This document shows, piece after piece, positions 16,861 to 24,273 of a stretch of DNA of 41,321 nucleotides (its first letter is position 1; each line of letters opens with the position of its first letter). Location: positions 1 to 41,321 of the forward strand of contig JARGGB010000024.1 in the NCBI GenBank assembly GCA_029210815.1, in the 5' to 3' direction. The translations under genes were made by a program, and so were the position numbers. Under the pieces are notes generated by a model. The model worked only from the letters and a program-made list of their open reading frames with translations. It had not been told where the DNA came from and did no database searches. Source of the DNA: Candidatus Brevefilum sp. GTDB taxonomy: Bacteria > Chloroflexota > Anaerolineae > Anaerolineales > Anaerolineaceae.

Positions 16861-18222
16861 TTAAAGCAATTCATTCAGTTGACTTTCTAAGACTTTATAT
16901 GAATAATGGCTTTCCGCAATATTGAAATTCTTGTTGACCATCTCTTCCCTGGCAGAACGACTTGTTAGATAGGTCACAAAATGATCTGCGGCTTGCTGAA
17001 TGATCGCATCTGGTACCTGAACAAGATCCCGTTGATCTCGTCCGGTGATTTGAGACCCAAGTGAAATGACATCAAAACCTCTATCCTTTATGTCCTGTAA
17101 ATATACCGGATATTCAAACATAAGGATTGGCAGCTTCGCCCTGAAGGCTTCGAGCAATTGATTCCCCCAACCTTCCCATAAACTGGGATAAGTTACAAAG
17201 TCAGCGACGGCGTAGGTATCCCATAAAGCATATGTTTTGCTGCCGGCATCTGTGCAGCGTTCCGGTCCAATTATGGAATCAATGTGCCGAAGATCAACCC
17301 CCAAATCTTTCGCTTTTGTTTTAAGCTTTTGAAGATAAACACCCGTAGGATCATCGCGGTCATAACCAGCCAGAACAAGCACAATTTTATTTTTCTCGTT
17401 GAAAGCACGCCCATCATAAAGACCACGCGCTTGTAAGATCGCGCGTCTACCCGGTTCGTTCAGGGCTTTAACCGCATCTATCGCCAGCTCAATCCCTTTG
17501 CGTGGGATAATCCGGGTTGCTTGGAGCACACAAATGTCCCCAGCATCCAAACCAATTGCCTGGCGCAAATCCTGATTATAGTCATCAACAACCCAGTCTG
17601 GACCATCAAAATCGAACACATTAGGAATAATTTTTGATGATAATCCCTTAAATTTTTCCAAACTCAATTGGGCAATGCTGTTGATGACAATATGATCAAT
17701 GTTTGGATCTTTTGGCGGCAGAAAGCCTTCATGAATATTATTTATTTCTGGGGAGCCAAGCTTCGGGTTTAATTTCCTCTCCCAGTAAAAATCATGATGA
17801 TGGGCTATTGCCCTGATGCCCAGCGCTTGTCTGACTTTTTCCAAAGCGACAGCAGCTGGAATATTCATCGCCACACTCCAAATATTGTTCACCAGTAAGA
17901 TATCTATCTCATCACTAATGATGATATCCCTGAGGGCATTCTCCAAAATACCAGTTTGATCATTAATACGTTTTTGCAGAGCATCGGATGTCAAATCATC
18001 TCGCTGCCCCAGGATGTTTTGATTAACTAGTTCAATTTCAGGTCGATGATGGTATAACTCGGGCAGCAAAATGCCATCCTGGTTTCCCAAACGTCCTGCA
18101 CACAATAAAACCCGATGCCCCATCTTTTCAAGAACGGTCTTCCACTTATCAACCTCCAGCGAAACACCGTCTGTAAGTCCAAGTTGGTAATGAAAAATGC
18201 CTATTGTTTTTGATGATTTCAT
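16861..18222 (-). CDS. GT4-family retaining glycosyltransferase
   Basis: A 453-aa GT-B glycosyltransferase of family 4. The donor-binding Arg237 and Lys242 lie in ATRIIPRKG, and the E-x7-E motif is Glu350-Glu358 in EGWGNQLLE. There are no membrane segments, so it works on a soluble acceptor in the cytoplasm. It lies 20 bp before the phosphorylase gene and 133 bp after the second permease gene. A transferase in an import and breakdown operon is unusual. It could build a compatible solute such as a mannosyl- or glucosyl-glucosylglycerate, or act with the phosphorylase on a shared intermediate (inference). AGAGG lies 9 nt before the ATG. Acceptor and donor cannot be read from sequence. Confidence 0.85.
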   Translation of the reverse strand: MKSSKTIGIFHYQLGLTDGVSLEVDKWKTVLEKMGHRVLLCAGRLGNQDGILLPELYHHRPEIELVNQNILGQRDDLTSDALQKRINDQTGILENALRDIIISDEIDILLVNNIWSVAMNIPAAVALEKVRQALGIRAIAHHHDFYWERKLNPKLGSPEINNIHEGFLPPKDPNIDHIVINSIAQLSLEKFKGLSSKIIPNVFDFDGPDWVVDDYNQDLRQAIGLDAGDICVLQATRIIPRKGIELAIDAVKALNEPGRRAILQARGLYDGRAFNEKNKIVLVLAGYDRDDPTGVYLQKLKTKAKDLGVDLRHIDSIIGPERCTDAGSKTYALWDTYAVADFVTYPSLWEGWGNQLLEAFRAKLPILMFEYPVYLQDIKDRGFDVISLGSQITGRDQRDLVQVPDAIIQQAADHFVTYLTSRSAREEMVNKNFNIAESHYSYKVLESQLNELL

Positions 18223-18355
18223 TGATGTTTACCTCTGGCAATTGTCAACATTTAATTGTACACCTGTGATGTTATTCCTTAAAATAGCCCGCGTGTTCAC
18301 AGAATGTGAAATATTACTGTTCAATTGAGGTAAATCTAATAACCCTGCCGATTGA

Positions 18356-19255
18356 TTAACCTTTAACACCACCGGCTGTCAAACCTTCAGCCAGATACTT
18401 CTCCAAAGATAAGAAAAGTATGATGATTGGCACGGTCATGATTGTAGAGGCTGCCATCACAACATTGGGGCGTGGGGTGGGGTCATTGAATATCGTGTTA
18501 ATTTTTATCGGCATTGTGAACATGTGACGATCATTTAAGAAAATCAATGCGTACAAAAATTCATTCCAGGCAATCATAAAGGTGTAAATCCCCACCGATA
18601 TCAAAGCAGGAATAGATAGTGGCAGTGTCACCCGCCAGATCACTTCCAAACGACTGCATCCGTCAATCAAAGCTGCTTGCTCAATTTCATCTGGAATAGT
18701 TCGGAAATAATTGGTCAACATATACAGGGCAACAGGTAATGTCTGCGACATATATGTAAAGACTAAGACTCCCAAATTATCCTGTACGTTAAACCCCAAT
18801 TGATCGCCAATTTGGGCAAGCATGGCAAATAGGGGAATTATCAACAGCACACCAGGGAATAAATACACCAGCAAAATACCATTGAGAAGAATATTCTTGC
18901 CTTTAAACCGAAACCTGGCGATGGCGTAAGATCCCAGAACTGCTAAAATTACAGCGATGATCGCCGTGGGGATAGAGACCTTCAAGGTGTTGACGATATT
19001 CCTGCCAAAATCCTGGTAACTTGGATGATTAGGGTCAAATAGCTCTCGATAGGCATCCAAACGCAATCCGCTGGGGACATAAACAGGCTCACGCCCACCA
19101 ATCTCTGCCTTTGTTTTGAAGGATGAACTTACCATCCAATAAAATGGGAAGATGATACTGGTTAAAAAGAAAATCAAGACCACGGAAAATAAGAAGCGTT
19201 TCCAGTTGATCCAATCCGCAAGGTGGCCAATTAAATTCTTCTTTTCGTTTTTCAT
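18356..19255 (-). CDS. Carbohydrate ABC transporter permease, MalG/UgpE-type
   Basis: A 299-aa inner-membrane protein with about six membrane segments. The EAA loop near residue 190 reads EQAALIDGCSRLEVIWRVTLP, which contacts the ATPase. The N-terminus FPFYWMVSSSFKTKAEI is typical of the MalG-type subunit of CUT1 sugar importers. GGAGG lies 7 nt before the ATG, and the upstream permease gene ends 2 bp earlier. It forms the channel with the MalF-type partner. No ATP-binding subunit gene lies in this operon, so a shared MsmK/UgpC-type ATPase encoded elsewhere is expected. Confidence 0.93.
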   Translation of the reverse strand: MKNEKKNLIGHLADWINWKRFLFSVVLIFFLTSIIFPFYWMVSSSFKTKAEIGGREPVYVPSGLRLDAYRELFDPNHPSYQDFGRNIVNTLKVSIPTAIIAVILAVLGSYAIARFRFKGKNILLNGILLVYLFPGVLLIIPLFAMLAQIGDQLGFNVQDNLGVLVFTYMSQTLPVALYMLTNYFRTIPDEIEQAALIDGCSRLEVIWRVTLPLSIPALISVGIYTFMIAWNEFLYALIFLNDRHMFTMPIKINTIFNDPTPRPNVVMAASTIMTVPIIILFLSLEKYLAEGLTAGGVKG

Positions 19256-19257
19256 GG

Positions 19258-20196
19258 CTAATCCTCCACATTCTTCATGACGACAGTCACATAAAGCGTC
19301 ATGAACAAGGCTAAAATCAACAACAAAATCATCGCAGTAGCAGCACCACGACCGAAATCATACAACCTGAAGCTGAATTCGTAAGTCAGCACTGGCAGTA
19401 CCTTTGTCCCAAAACCGCCGCCAGTGTACAGGAAAATGTCGTCGAATTTATTAAATGTCCACATCAAGCGCAGTAAGAACGTTGCACCCAGCACATAACG
19501 CAGTTCAGGTATTGTAATAAAGAAAAATTGCTGGACCACATTCGCGCCGTCAACTTTTGCTGCCTCATAAAGGGTACCGTCAATTGCCTGTAGCCGAGCT
19601 AAAATCATCAACATACAAAATGGGAAATATCGCCATGCGTCCAACAAAATCACAATGATCAGTGAAAGGCCTCGGGATGCTAAATAAGCTTTTGGCAGCT
19701 CAATCAGGTTTAAACTCATCAAAATATCGTTGACAACACCTGAAGGCCTGGGATCCAAGATCCACCGCCAAACAAAGGCTATGCTAACAATCGGCGCCAC
19801 ATAAGGGAATAAGAAAATCGCCCTGGCAACCCCACGCCCTTTGAAAGGGCGATTCAAGAGTAAAGATGCTGCCAAACCCACCAGAACAGCAAGGCTTGTG
19901 GAAGCAAAAGAATAAATTATCGTTGTAACAGCCGCACCCCAATTTTGCAGACCTTGAAATTTAAATGCGTAATCATCAATGACCTTTTTATAGTTATCAA
20001 AACCAATAAAAGGCGCATGGAAAACATCATTTAAATTATCCAGACCAACATCGTGAAAACTAACCCAAACGCTGAAAATTGCAGGAAATATCACAAGCCC
20101 AAAAACGATGAGTGCAGTTGGTGAAATCAATGTCCAGGCTAAGCGGGCTTCCTGCGTTTTCCGGCTTTTTACTTTTTTCGTACCAGCAATAGACAT
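19258..20196 (-). CDS. Carbohydrate ABC transporter permease, MalF/UgpA-type
   Basis: A 312-aa inner-membrane protein with about six membrane segments. The EAA loop reads YEAAKVDGANVVQQFFFITIP, and the N-terminal LAWTLISPTALIVFGLVIFPAIFSVWVSF is typical of MalF-type subunits of CUT1 sugar importers. The start at 20196 is chosen because GGAAGGAG lies 6 nt upstream; an in-frame ATG 15 nt earlier would put that site inside the gene. The gene follows a strong hairpin after the binding-protein gene. It pairs with the MalG-type permease 2 bp downstream. Confidence 0.93.
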   Translation of the reverse strand: MSIAGTKKVKSRKTQEARLAWTLISPTALIVFGLVIFPAIFSVWVSFHDVGLDNLNDVFHAPFIGFDNYKKVIDDYAFKFQGLQNWGAAVTTIIYSFASTSLAVLVGLAASLLLNRPFKGRGVARAIFLFPYVAPIVSIAFVWRWILDPRPSGVVNDILMSLNLIELPKAYLASRGLSLIIVILLDAWRYFPFCMLMILARLQAIDGTLYEAAKVDGANVVQQFFFITIPELRYVLGATFLLRLMWTFNKFDDIFLYTGGGFGTKVLPVLTYEFSFRLYDFGRGAATAMILLLILALFMTLYVTVVMKNVED

Positions 20197-20217
20197 GATG
20201 ACTCCTTCCAAAAATGT

Positions 20218-20247
20218 GCAAGGGTGTGGTTTTCACCACACCCTTGC
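20218..20247 (-). promoter_or_regulatory. Intercistronic hairpin between sugar-binding protein and permease genes
   Basis: A perfect 12-bp stem with a 6-nt loop (arms GCAAGGGTGTGG and CCACACCCTTGC). It lies 13 nt after the stop codon of the binding protein and 21 nt before the permease ATG. On the minus strand a T5 tract follows after 4 nt. It likely stabilises the upstream mRNA segment or terminates part of the transcripts, giving an excess of binding protein. Confidence 0.8.
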
Positions 20248-20260
20248 TGTGTCTTATGAA

Positions 20261-21697
20261 CTACTCGCTTCGTTCTGCATATAGCGCTTCGACTTGCCCC
20301 TGCAGCCATTCAGCTGCAATTTCTGGAGTCATCGTTCCCTCAAGAACAATGTAGCTGATTGCTTGCGGAATGAACAAACGACCTTCGATATCGCCAACAA
20401 CAGCACGTTCTACGCTGCCATAATCCGGTCGGAAGAGCCAGCGCTGCATGGTCTCATAACCATTGGCAACTTGAGCGATCGTATCTTCACTGTAATACTC
20501 GAAGTATTCACTCAGACCGCGCCAGCCATCAACGGCACTCTTCAAAACAGGAACCTTACCCATGGGTGCTAATGCAAGGATATCCAGGTAATTCTGTCCG
20601 GTCATAAAGAATTTCACAACTTCCTGCGCCATTGGGTCAGCGCCCTGAAGAATACCCAAAGCAACTAACTGTCCATATGATGCAGATCCATTGGATCCTT
20701 CCATCATCGGTGCAAATCCAGAGTTGGCAGCCAGGTTTTCAACGACTTCAATATTTCCGCCCTCTTCTGTGCCCGAACCTTCCACGAGGTCATCCATGAT
20801 GTAAGTGCTGTAGAACATCATGCCAGATTGTCCAAGCTCGTAGGATTCCCGGGCACCACGCCAGTATTGCGGACCAGGCATCGCACAACTCTGCAAGCCT
20901 GCATACCATTCAAGTGCTTCGATCATCTCAGGGGTATTCATCGTCACATTGCCAGCCGCATCAAAAGGCCAGGCGTCATTGGAAATTGCCACCTGTTCGA
21001 ATACCTGGTGTGGATAGTTTTGTCCAGGATCTGTTGCTAGTGTCAGCGCGTAAATCAAGTCCCCGGTTCCAGGAAGAGCGTCGCAGGCAGCATCGATATC
21101 ATCCCATGAGATGGGAGCGGCTAAACCAAGCTCGTTGAAAACATCCTCACGGTACCATAACGCCTGGACCCAACCATCAAAAGGTACACCTGCATATTTA
21201 CCTGTTTCCGGGTCTGTGACCATCGCTAAGGGGCCAGCTTGGAAATCGTCTACACCAATGCTTTCAACCGTCGCCGTTGCAGCATCAAGATCGAGGATGC
21301 CATCAGCAGTAAAAGAGGAAATCCGTTCAACGCCCATGCGGATAATATCGGGCAAACGATTGGCTGCCTGGGCAGTAGCAATTCGTTGTGCAATCCCTGC
21401 TTCTTCAATCGGGACGATGCGAAGGTCAATATCCGGGTACTCTTCCATGAAAGCAGCTGCAACCTTTTCATAGGCTAAAACTCGGTCTTCTTCGTTATCT
21501 GTTGTCCAGAATTCGATAACCGTTTTCTCACCAGGTTCCACAGGAACCTCTCTAATCACTTCCTGTGTCTCAATAACAGTTTCCACCACCGTTCGTTCAA
21601 CGGGTACTTCCACTGTTTCTACAACAGTTCTTGTACAGGCGCTGAGAACCCCACTTAAAAGTATGGTTACCAGCATTAAAATCGAGAACTTCTTCAT
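20261..21697 (-). CDS. Extracellular sugar-binding lipoprotein of the ABC importer
   Basis: A 478-aa family 1 solute-binding protein. A signal peptide ends in lipobox LSAC (Cys near 21). A low-complexity Val/Glu/Thr linker follows to about residue 56, with repeats such as VVETVEV and VVETVIE; similar linkers are common in Chloroflexota binding proteins. The binding fold begins at IEFWTTDNEED. There are two Cys in the mature domain (DAACDAL and LQSCAMPG), possibly one disulfide. AAAGGAG lies 8 nt before the ATG. It is the second gene of the LacI-led operon. The ligand is unknown; the downstream phosphorylase suggests a small alpha-glucoside. Confidence 0.92.
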   Translation of the reverse strand: MKKFSILMLVTILLSGVLSACTRTVVETVEVPVERTVVETVIETQEVIREVPVEPGEKTVIEFWTTDNEEDRVLAYEKVAAAFMEEYPDIDLRIVPIEEAGIAQRIATAQAANRLPDIIRMGVERISSFTADGILDLDAATATVESIGVDDFQAGPLAMVTDPETGKYAGVPFDGWVQALWYREDVFNELGLAAPISWDDIDAACDALPGTGDLIYALTLATDPGQNYPHQVFEQVAISNDAWPFDAAGNVTMNTPEMIEALEWYAGLQSCAMPGPQYWRGARESYELGQSGMMFYSTYIMDDLVEGSGTEEGGNIEVVENLAANSGFAPMMEGSNGSASYGQLVALGILQGADPMAQEVVKFFMTGQNYLDILALAPMGKVPVLKSAVDGWRGLSEYFEYYSEDTIAQVANGYETMQRWLFRPDYGSVERAVVGDIEGRLFIPQAISYIVLEGTMTPEIAAEWLQGQVEALYAERSE

Positions 21698-21777
21698 TTT
21701 TCAAACTCCTTTCAAATTTTTAGATTTACAATGTTGGAAAACAAGCAATGTGAATTTTTTCGGTAAAACCTCCTTGC

Positions 21778-22806
21778 CTAAATAGCCCTTTTATCATAAA
21801 TGCCAGTAGACTGTCTTTCAATCAGACTGGGTTTCAACAAAATCTGCTGATGTTCGCTTAATTCGTCTCTAATGATTTTTACAAGCATTTCACAGACCAT
21901 GCTGCCAATTTGATAGACCGGCTGATGAACGGTCGTGAGGGGTGGATGGGAATATTCTGACATGGGGATATCATCGAATCCTGTTACGGAAACATCCTTC
22001 CCAACAACCAGCCCGCGCTCCTGTACTGCGCTCATAACTCCAAAAGCCATCAGGTCATTACAAGCCACAATAGCTGTTGGCGTCTCAGACAAATCGAGAA
22101 GTTCAGCGCCTAATTCATATCCGCTTCTTTGGGTCAAATCGCCTGCTTTGATGTAAGCTGGATCAAGTTTGATGTTGTACTTTTCCAGGCCATCACGTAA
22201 TCCTGCTATACGTTTTTCTGTAAATGCAAGATCGGGTTTTGGTGTTATACATCCAATAACATCATGGTTTAATCCGACTAAATGTTCAGCAACCAGCTGC
22301 ATGCCATAATATCCATCTTCATCAACATAAGAGAAACGGTTGCAATCATCCGTTCTGCCAAAAGCAACAAATGGGAAATTCTTTGATAATAAGTACTCTA
22401 TTCGAGTATCCTGGTTTCGCGTGCGCACCACAATGAAACCATCAACCCGTCCTCCTTCAACCATTTTTTCATAGGCTTTGTTCTCTTCAAACCCGGGCGA
22501 ACGCGTTGAAACAAGCAAATCAAAACCTAAATCTGCAGCCTTATTGCCAATGCCCGCCAGGAGTTCACTGAAGTAAGGATCTGAAAAACGTGGGCTAAAA
22601 GTTGGAAGAATTAGTCCAATCGTATCTGATTGTTGTTTTTGTAATCGTTGTGCAAATGTGTTGGGGGAATAACCCATTTCTTTGGCTGTTTTGAGAATGA
22701 GCTGCTTTGTTTCAGGGCTGACATCATCATAGTCATTAAGAGCCCTTGATACCGTGGTGATAGAGCGATTGACTCTTTTTGCAATATCTTTAATGCTTAC
22801 ACTCAT
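21778..22806 (-). CDS. LacI-family transcriptional repressor
   Basis: A 342-aa regulator. The N-terminal helix-turn-helix and hinge read SIKDIAKRVNRSITTVSRALND and YSPNTFAQRLQ, followed by a type I periplasmic-binding-protein-like sensor domain (SDTIGLILPTF onward). It opens the glycoside operon and should respond to the imported sugar or a breakdown product. Two operator-like sites of the LacI/CcpA type, with a central CG, overlap its own promoter, so autoregulation is very likely. GGAG lies 8 nt before the ATG. The gap to the binding-protein gene is 80 bp and contains an unused-looking AAGGAGG just after the stop codon. Confidence 0.93.
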   Translation of the reverse strand: MSVSIKDIAKRVNRSITTVSRALNDYDDVSPETKQLILKTAKEMGYSPNTFAQRLQKQQSDTIGLILPTFSPRFSDPYFSELLAGIGNKAADLGFDLLVSTRSPGFEENKAYEKMVEGGRVDGFIVVRTRNQDTRIEYLLSKNFPFVAFGRTDDCNRFSYVDEDGYYGMQLVAEHLVGLNHDVIGCITPKPDLAFTEKRIAGLRDGLEKYNIKLDPAYIKAGDLTQRSGYELGAELLDLSETPTAIVACNDLMAFGVMSAVQERGLVVGKDVSVTGFDDIPMSEYSHPPLTTVHQPVYQIGSMVCEMLVKIIRDELSEHQQILLKPSLIERQSTGIYDKRAI

Positions 22807-22822
22807 ATTGCTGCTCCACTAT

Positions 22823-22836
22823 CCAAAACGTTTCGG
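22823..22836. promoter_or_regulatory. LacI-type operator O1 (CCAAAACGTTTCGG)
   Basis: A near-palindrome differing from the perfect O2 at one position. It sits just downstream of the predicted transcription start. Its centre is 31 bp from the O2 centre, close to three helical turns, which places both on the same face of the DNA. Confidence 0.75.
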
Positions 22837-22845
22837 GTTAAATCC

Positions 22846-22874
22846 AGTATATACCAAAACGTTTTGGATGTCAA
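22846..22874 (-). promoter_or_regulatory. Sigma70 promoter of the glycoside operon
   Basis: On the minus strand, TTGACA (22869-22874) and TATACT (22846-22851) are separated by exactly 17 bp. The spacer contains the perfect operator O2. The predicted start is near 22839. Confidence 0.85.
22854..22867. promoter_or_regulatory. LacI-type operator O2 (CCAAAACGTTTTGG)
   Basis: A perfect 14-bp palindrome with the central CG typical of LacI-family sites, lying wholly inside the -35/-10 spacer. A bound repressor would block RNA polymerase directly. Confidence 0.85.
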
Positions 22875-23196
22875 TAAAATATTAAGGGATTGTTAGCAAT
22901 TATTAAAAAAATAAGGAAATTCAAATCTAATTTATTTCTTGTTTGTTATAACATGTCCGGTGTCAACCGAGACTGCAAAATTTTTAATAAATTAGATGGG
23001 AAGTGAAAATTATTTTGAAAAAAATTTGAGCATACCTGAAAAAGGTCACGCCGAATAATGCTATAATCTTGATAATAATCAAGTTCTATAAGCGCTTATT
23101 GATAAATAAAACAAATCTTTCGAGTAAGGGTTTCTTAATTCAATATGATTTTCCAATTCAAAATTGGATGTATTCTTAAGAGTATGGAGTTTTATT
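22875..23196. other. AT-rich divergent intergenic region
   Basis: No gene is seen. The left side is upstream of the glycoside operon promoter and AT-rich. The right side holds the CutA promoter with two adjacent palindromes (23059-23099) and the CutA leader. No further copy of the LacI-type operator is present. Confidence 0.7.
23059..23099 (+). promoter_or_regulatory. Extended -10 promoter and adjacent palindromes before cutA
   Basis: TG-C-TATAAT (23059-23067) is a consensus extended -10. Two palindromes follow at once: CTTGAT-AATA-ATCAAG (23068-23083) and ATAAGCGCTTAT (23088-23099). They would cover the transcription start, so they are operator candidates or an RNA hairpin at the 5' end. 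Confidence 0.55.
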
Positions 23197-23514
23197 ATGT
23201 CCCAAGGATACTGCGTGATCCTGACAACAACCGGCAGCCAGGAAGAGGCAAATCACTTATCAGAATTATTGGTTCATGAAAAATTAGCAGCCTGTGTCCA
23301 GCGCTTCCCAATTACAAGCACCTATACCTGGGAAGGAAAGCTGACCCGTGATTCTGAATGGCTGTTGTTAATCAAAACAAGGTCAGAAAAATTCAAAGAA
23401 ATTGAATCGTTAATTTTGACCCATCACAGCTATAATGTCCCGGAGATCATCCAATTGCCTGTTAAAGCGGGAAATCCTGGTTACTTAACCTGGATTGATG
23501 ATAATACAGCATAA
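23197..23514 (+). CDS. cutA: Divalent cation tolerance protein CutA
   Basis: A 105-aa trimeric ferredoxin-fold protein, the usual CutA1 length. Family signatures are VILTTTGSQEEA at the start, LVHEKLAACVQRFP, STYTWEGKL, EWLLLIKTRSEKF and HSYNVPEIIQLPV. It was named for copper tolerance in E. coli, but its biochemical role is still unclear. The ATG at 23197 is chosen because GGAG lies 8 nt upstream and the protein then begins exactly at the conserved strand; an in-frame ATG 33 nt earlier adds residues not seen in the family. It is followed after 20 bp by a P-loop kinase-like gene, probably co-transcribed. Confidence 0.93.
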   Translation: MSQGYCVILTTTGSQEEANHLSELLVHEKLAACVQRFPITSTYTWEGKLTRDSEWLLLIKTRSEKFKEIESLILTHHSYNVPEIIQLPVKAGNPGYLTWIDDNTA

Positions 23515-23534
23515 GCGACCATCCCTTCCACAAA

Positions 23535-24179
23535 ATGAAAAGTTCAAAGCTAAGACTAAATACAATCTTTTCCTCAAGTTTTATCCTCGGCGGTTCGCCC
23601 TGCAGCGGCAAAAGTACAATTGCAGAGCGCTTATCACAAGCGTTTGAGTTGACGTATTACAAAGTCGATGATCACATAAAGCGCCATCTTGAAAAAGCCA
23701 ACCCACAGGAACAGCCGACAATGGCAGCCTATTCCCATATGAGCTGGAATGATATCTGGTCAAGACCGATGGGACTTCAAGTGGCGGAGGAATTCAATTA
23801 TTACACAGAGCAGTTTCCTATTATCCTGGAAGATTTACTGGAATTTAAAAGCATAAATACGCTCATCATGGAAGGTGCCGCATTTCTTCCTTCCCTGCTT
23901 CATGACTGGGGTATCAAACCTCACCAGGTATTGTTCATGGTCCCTACGAAAGCCTTCCAATTAAAACATTATTCAGAACGCCCCTGGATCGACCAGATCC
24001 TCAAAGAATGTGCGAATCCTCAACAAGCCTTTGAAAACTGGATGGAACGAGATCATCATTTTGGGAAGGAAATAATCAGACAAGCACAAAGTTTATATTA
24101 TACCTATTTCATTGTTGATGGCAGCCTCACTGAAGATGCACTATATACAAAGGTCAAAAACCACTTTCGTTTTGTTTGA
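23535..24179 (+). CDS. P-loop kinase-like protein of unknown substrate
   Basis: A 214-aa soluble protein with an early Walker A loop GGSPCSGKS (19-27). The pattern KSTIAERLSQAFELTYYKVDDHI resembles small-molecule kinases of the shikimate/adenylate/uridine kinase fold, where the Asp pair after the first strand binds substrate or magnesium. A lid-like Arg region follows near 145-175 (SERPWIDQILKECAN, WMERDHHFGKEI). The specificity cannot be read. No clear ribosome binding site precedes the ATG, so translation may be coupled to cutA 20 bp upstream. A kinase acting on a nucleoside, antibiotic or sugar would all fit. Confidence 0.72.
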   Translation: MKSSKLRLNTIFSSSFILGGSPCSGKSTIAERLSQAFELTYYKVDDHIKRHLEKANPQEQPTMAAYSHMSWNDIWSRPMGLQVAEEFNYYTEQFPIILEDLLEFKSINTLIMEGAAFLPSLLHDWGIKPHQVLFMVPTKAFQLKHYSERPWIDQILKECANPQQAFENWMERDHHFGKEIIRQAQSLYYTYFIVDGSLTEDALYTKVKNHFRFV

Positions 24180-24273
24180 GATGTTACTTTCTTAATTGAT
24201 TTAAGCTGAAGAAAATTTTTTAGGAGATAAAGAGGGGCATGCGTTATACTACATAATAAATCAGGATAAAAAT

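Noticed and set aside
21111-21473. Plus-strand open frame of 120 codons inside the sugar-binding protein gene
   Set aside because: It is a shadow of the real gene, rich in Ser, Ala and Lys, with no recognisable domain.
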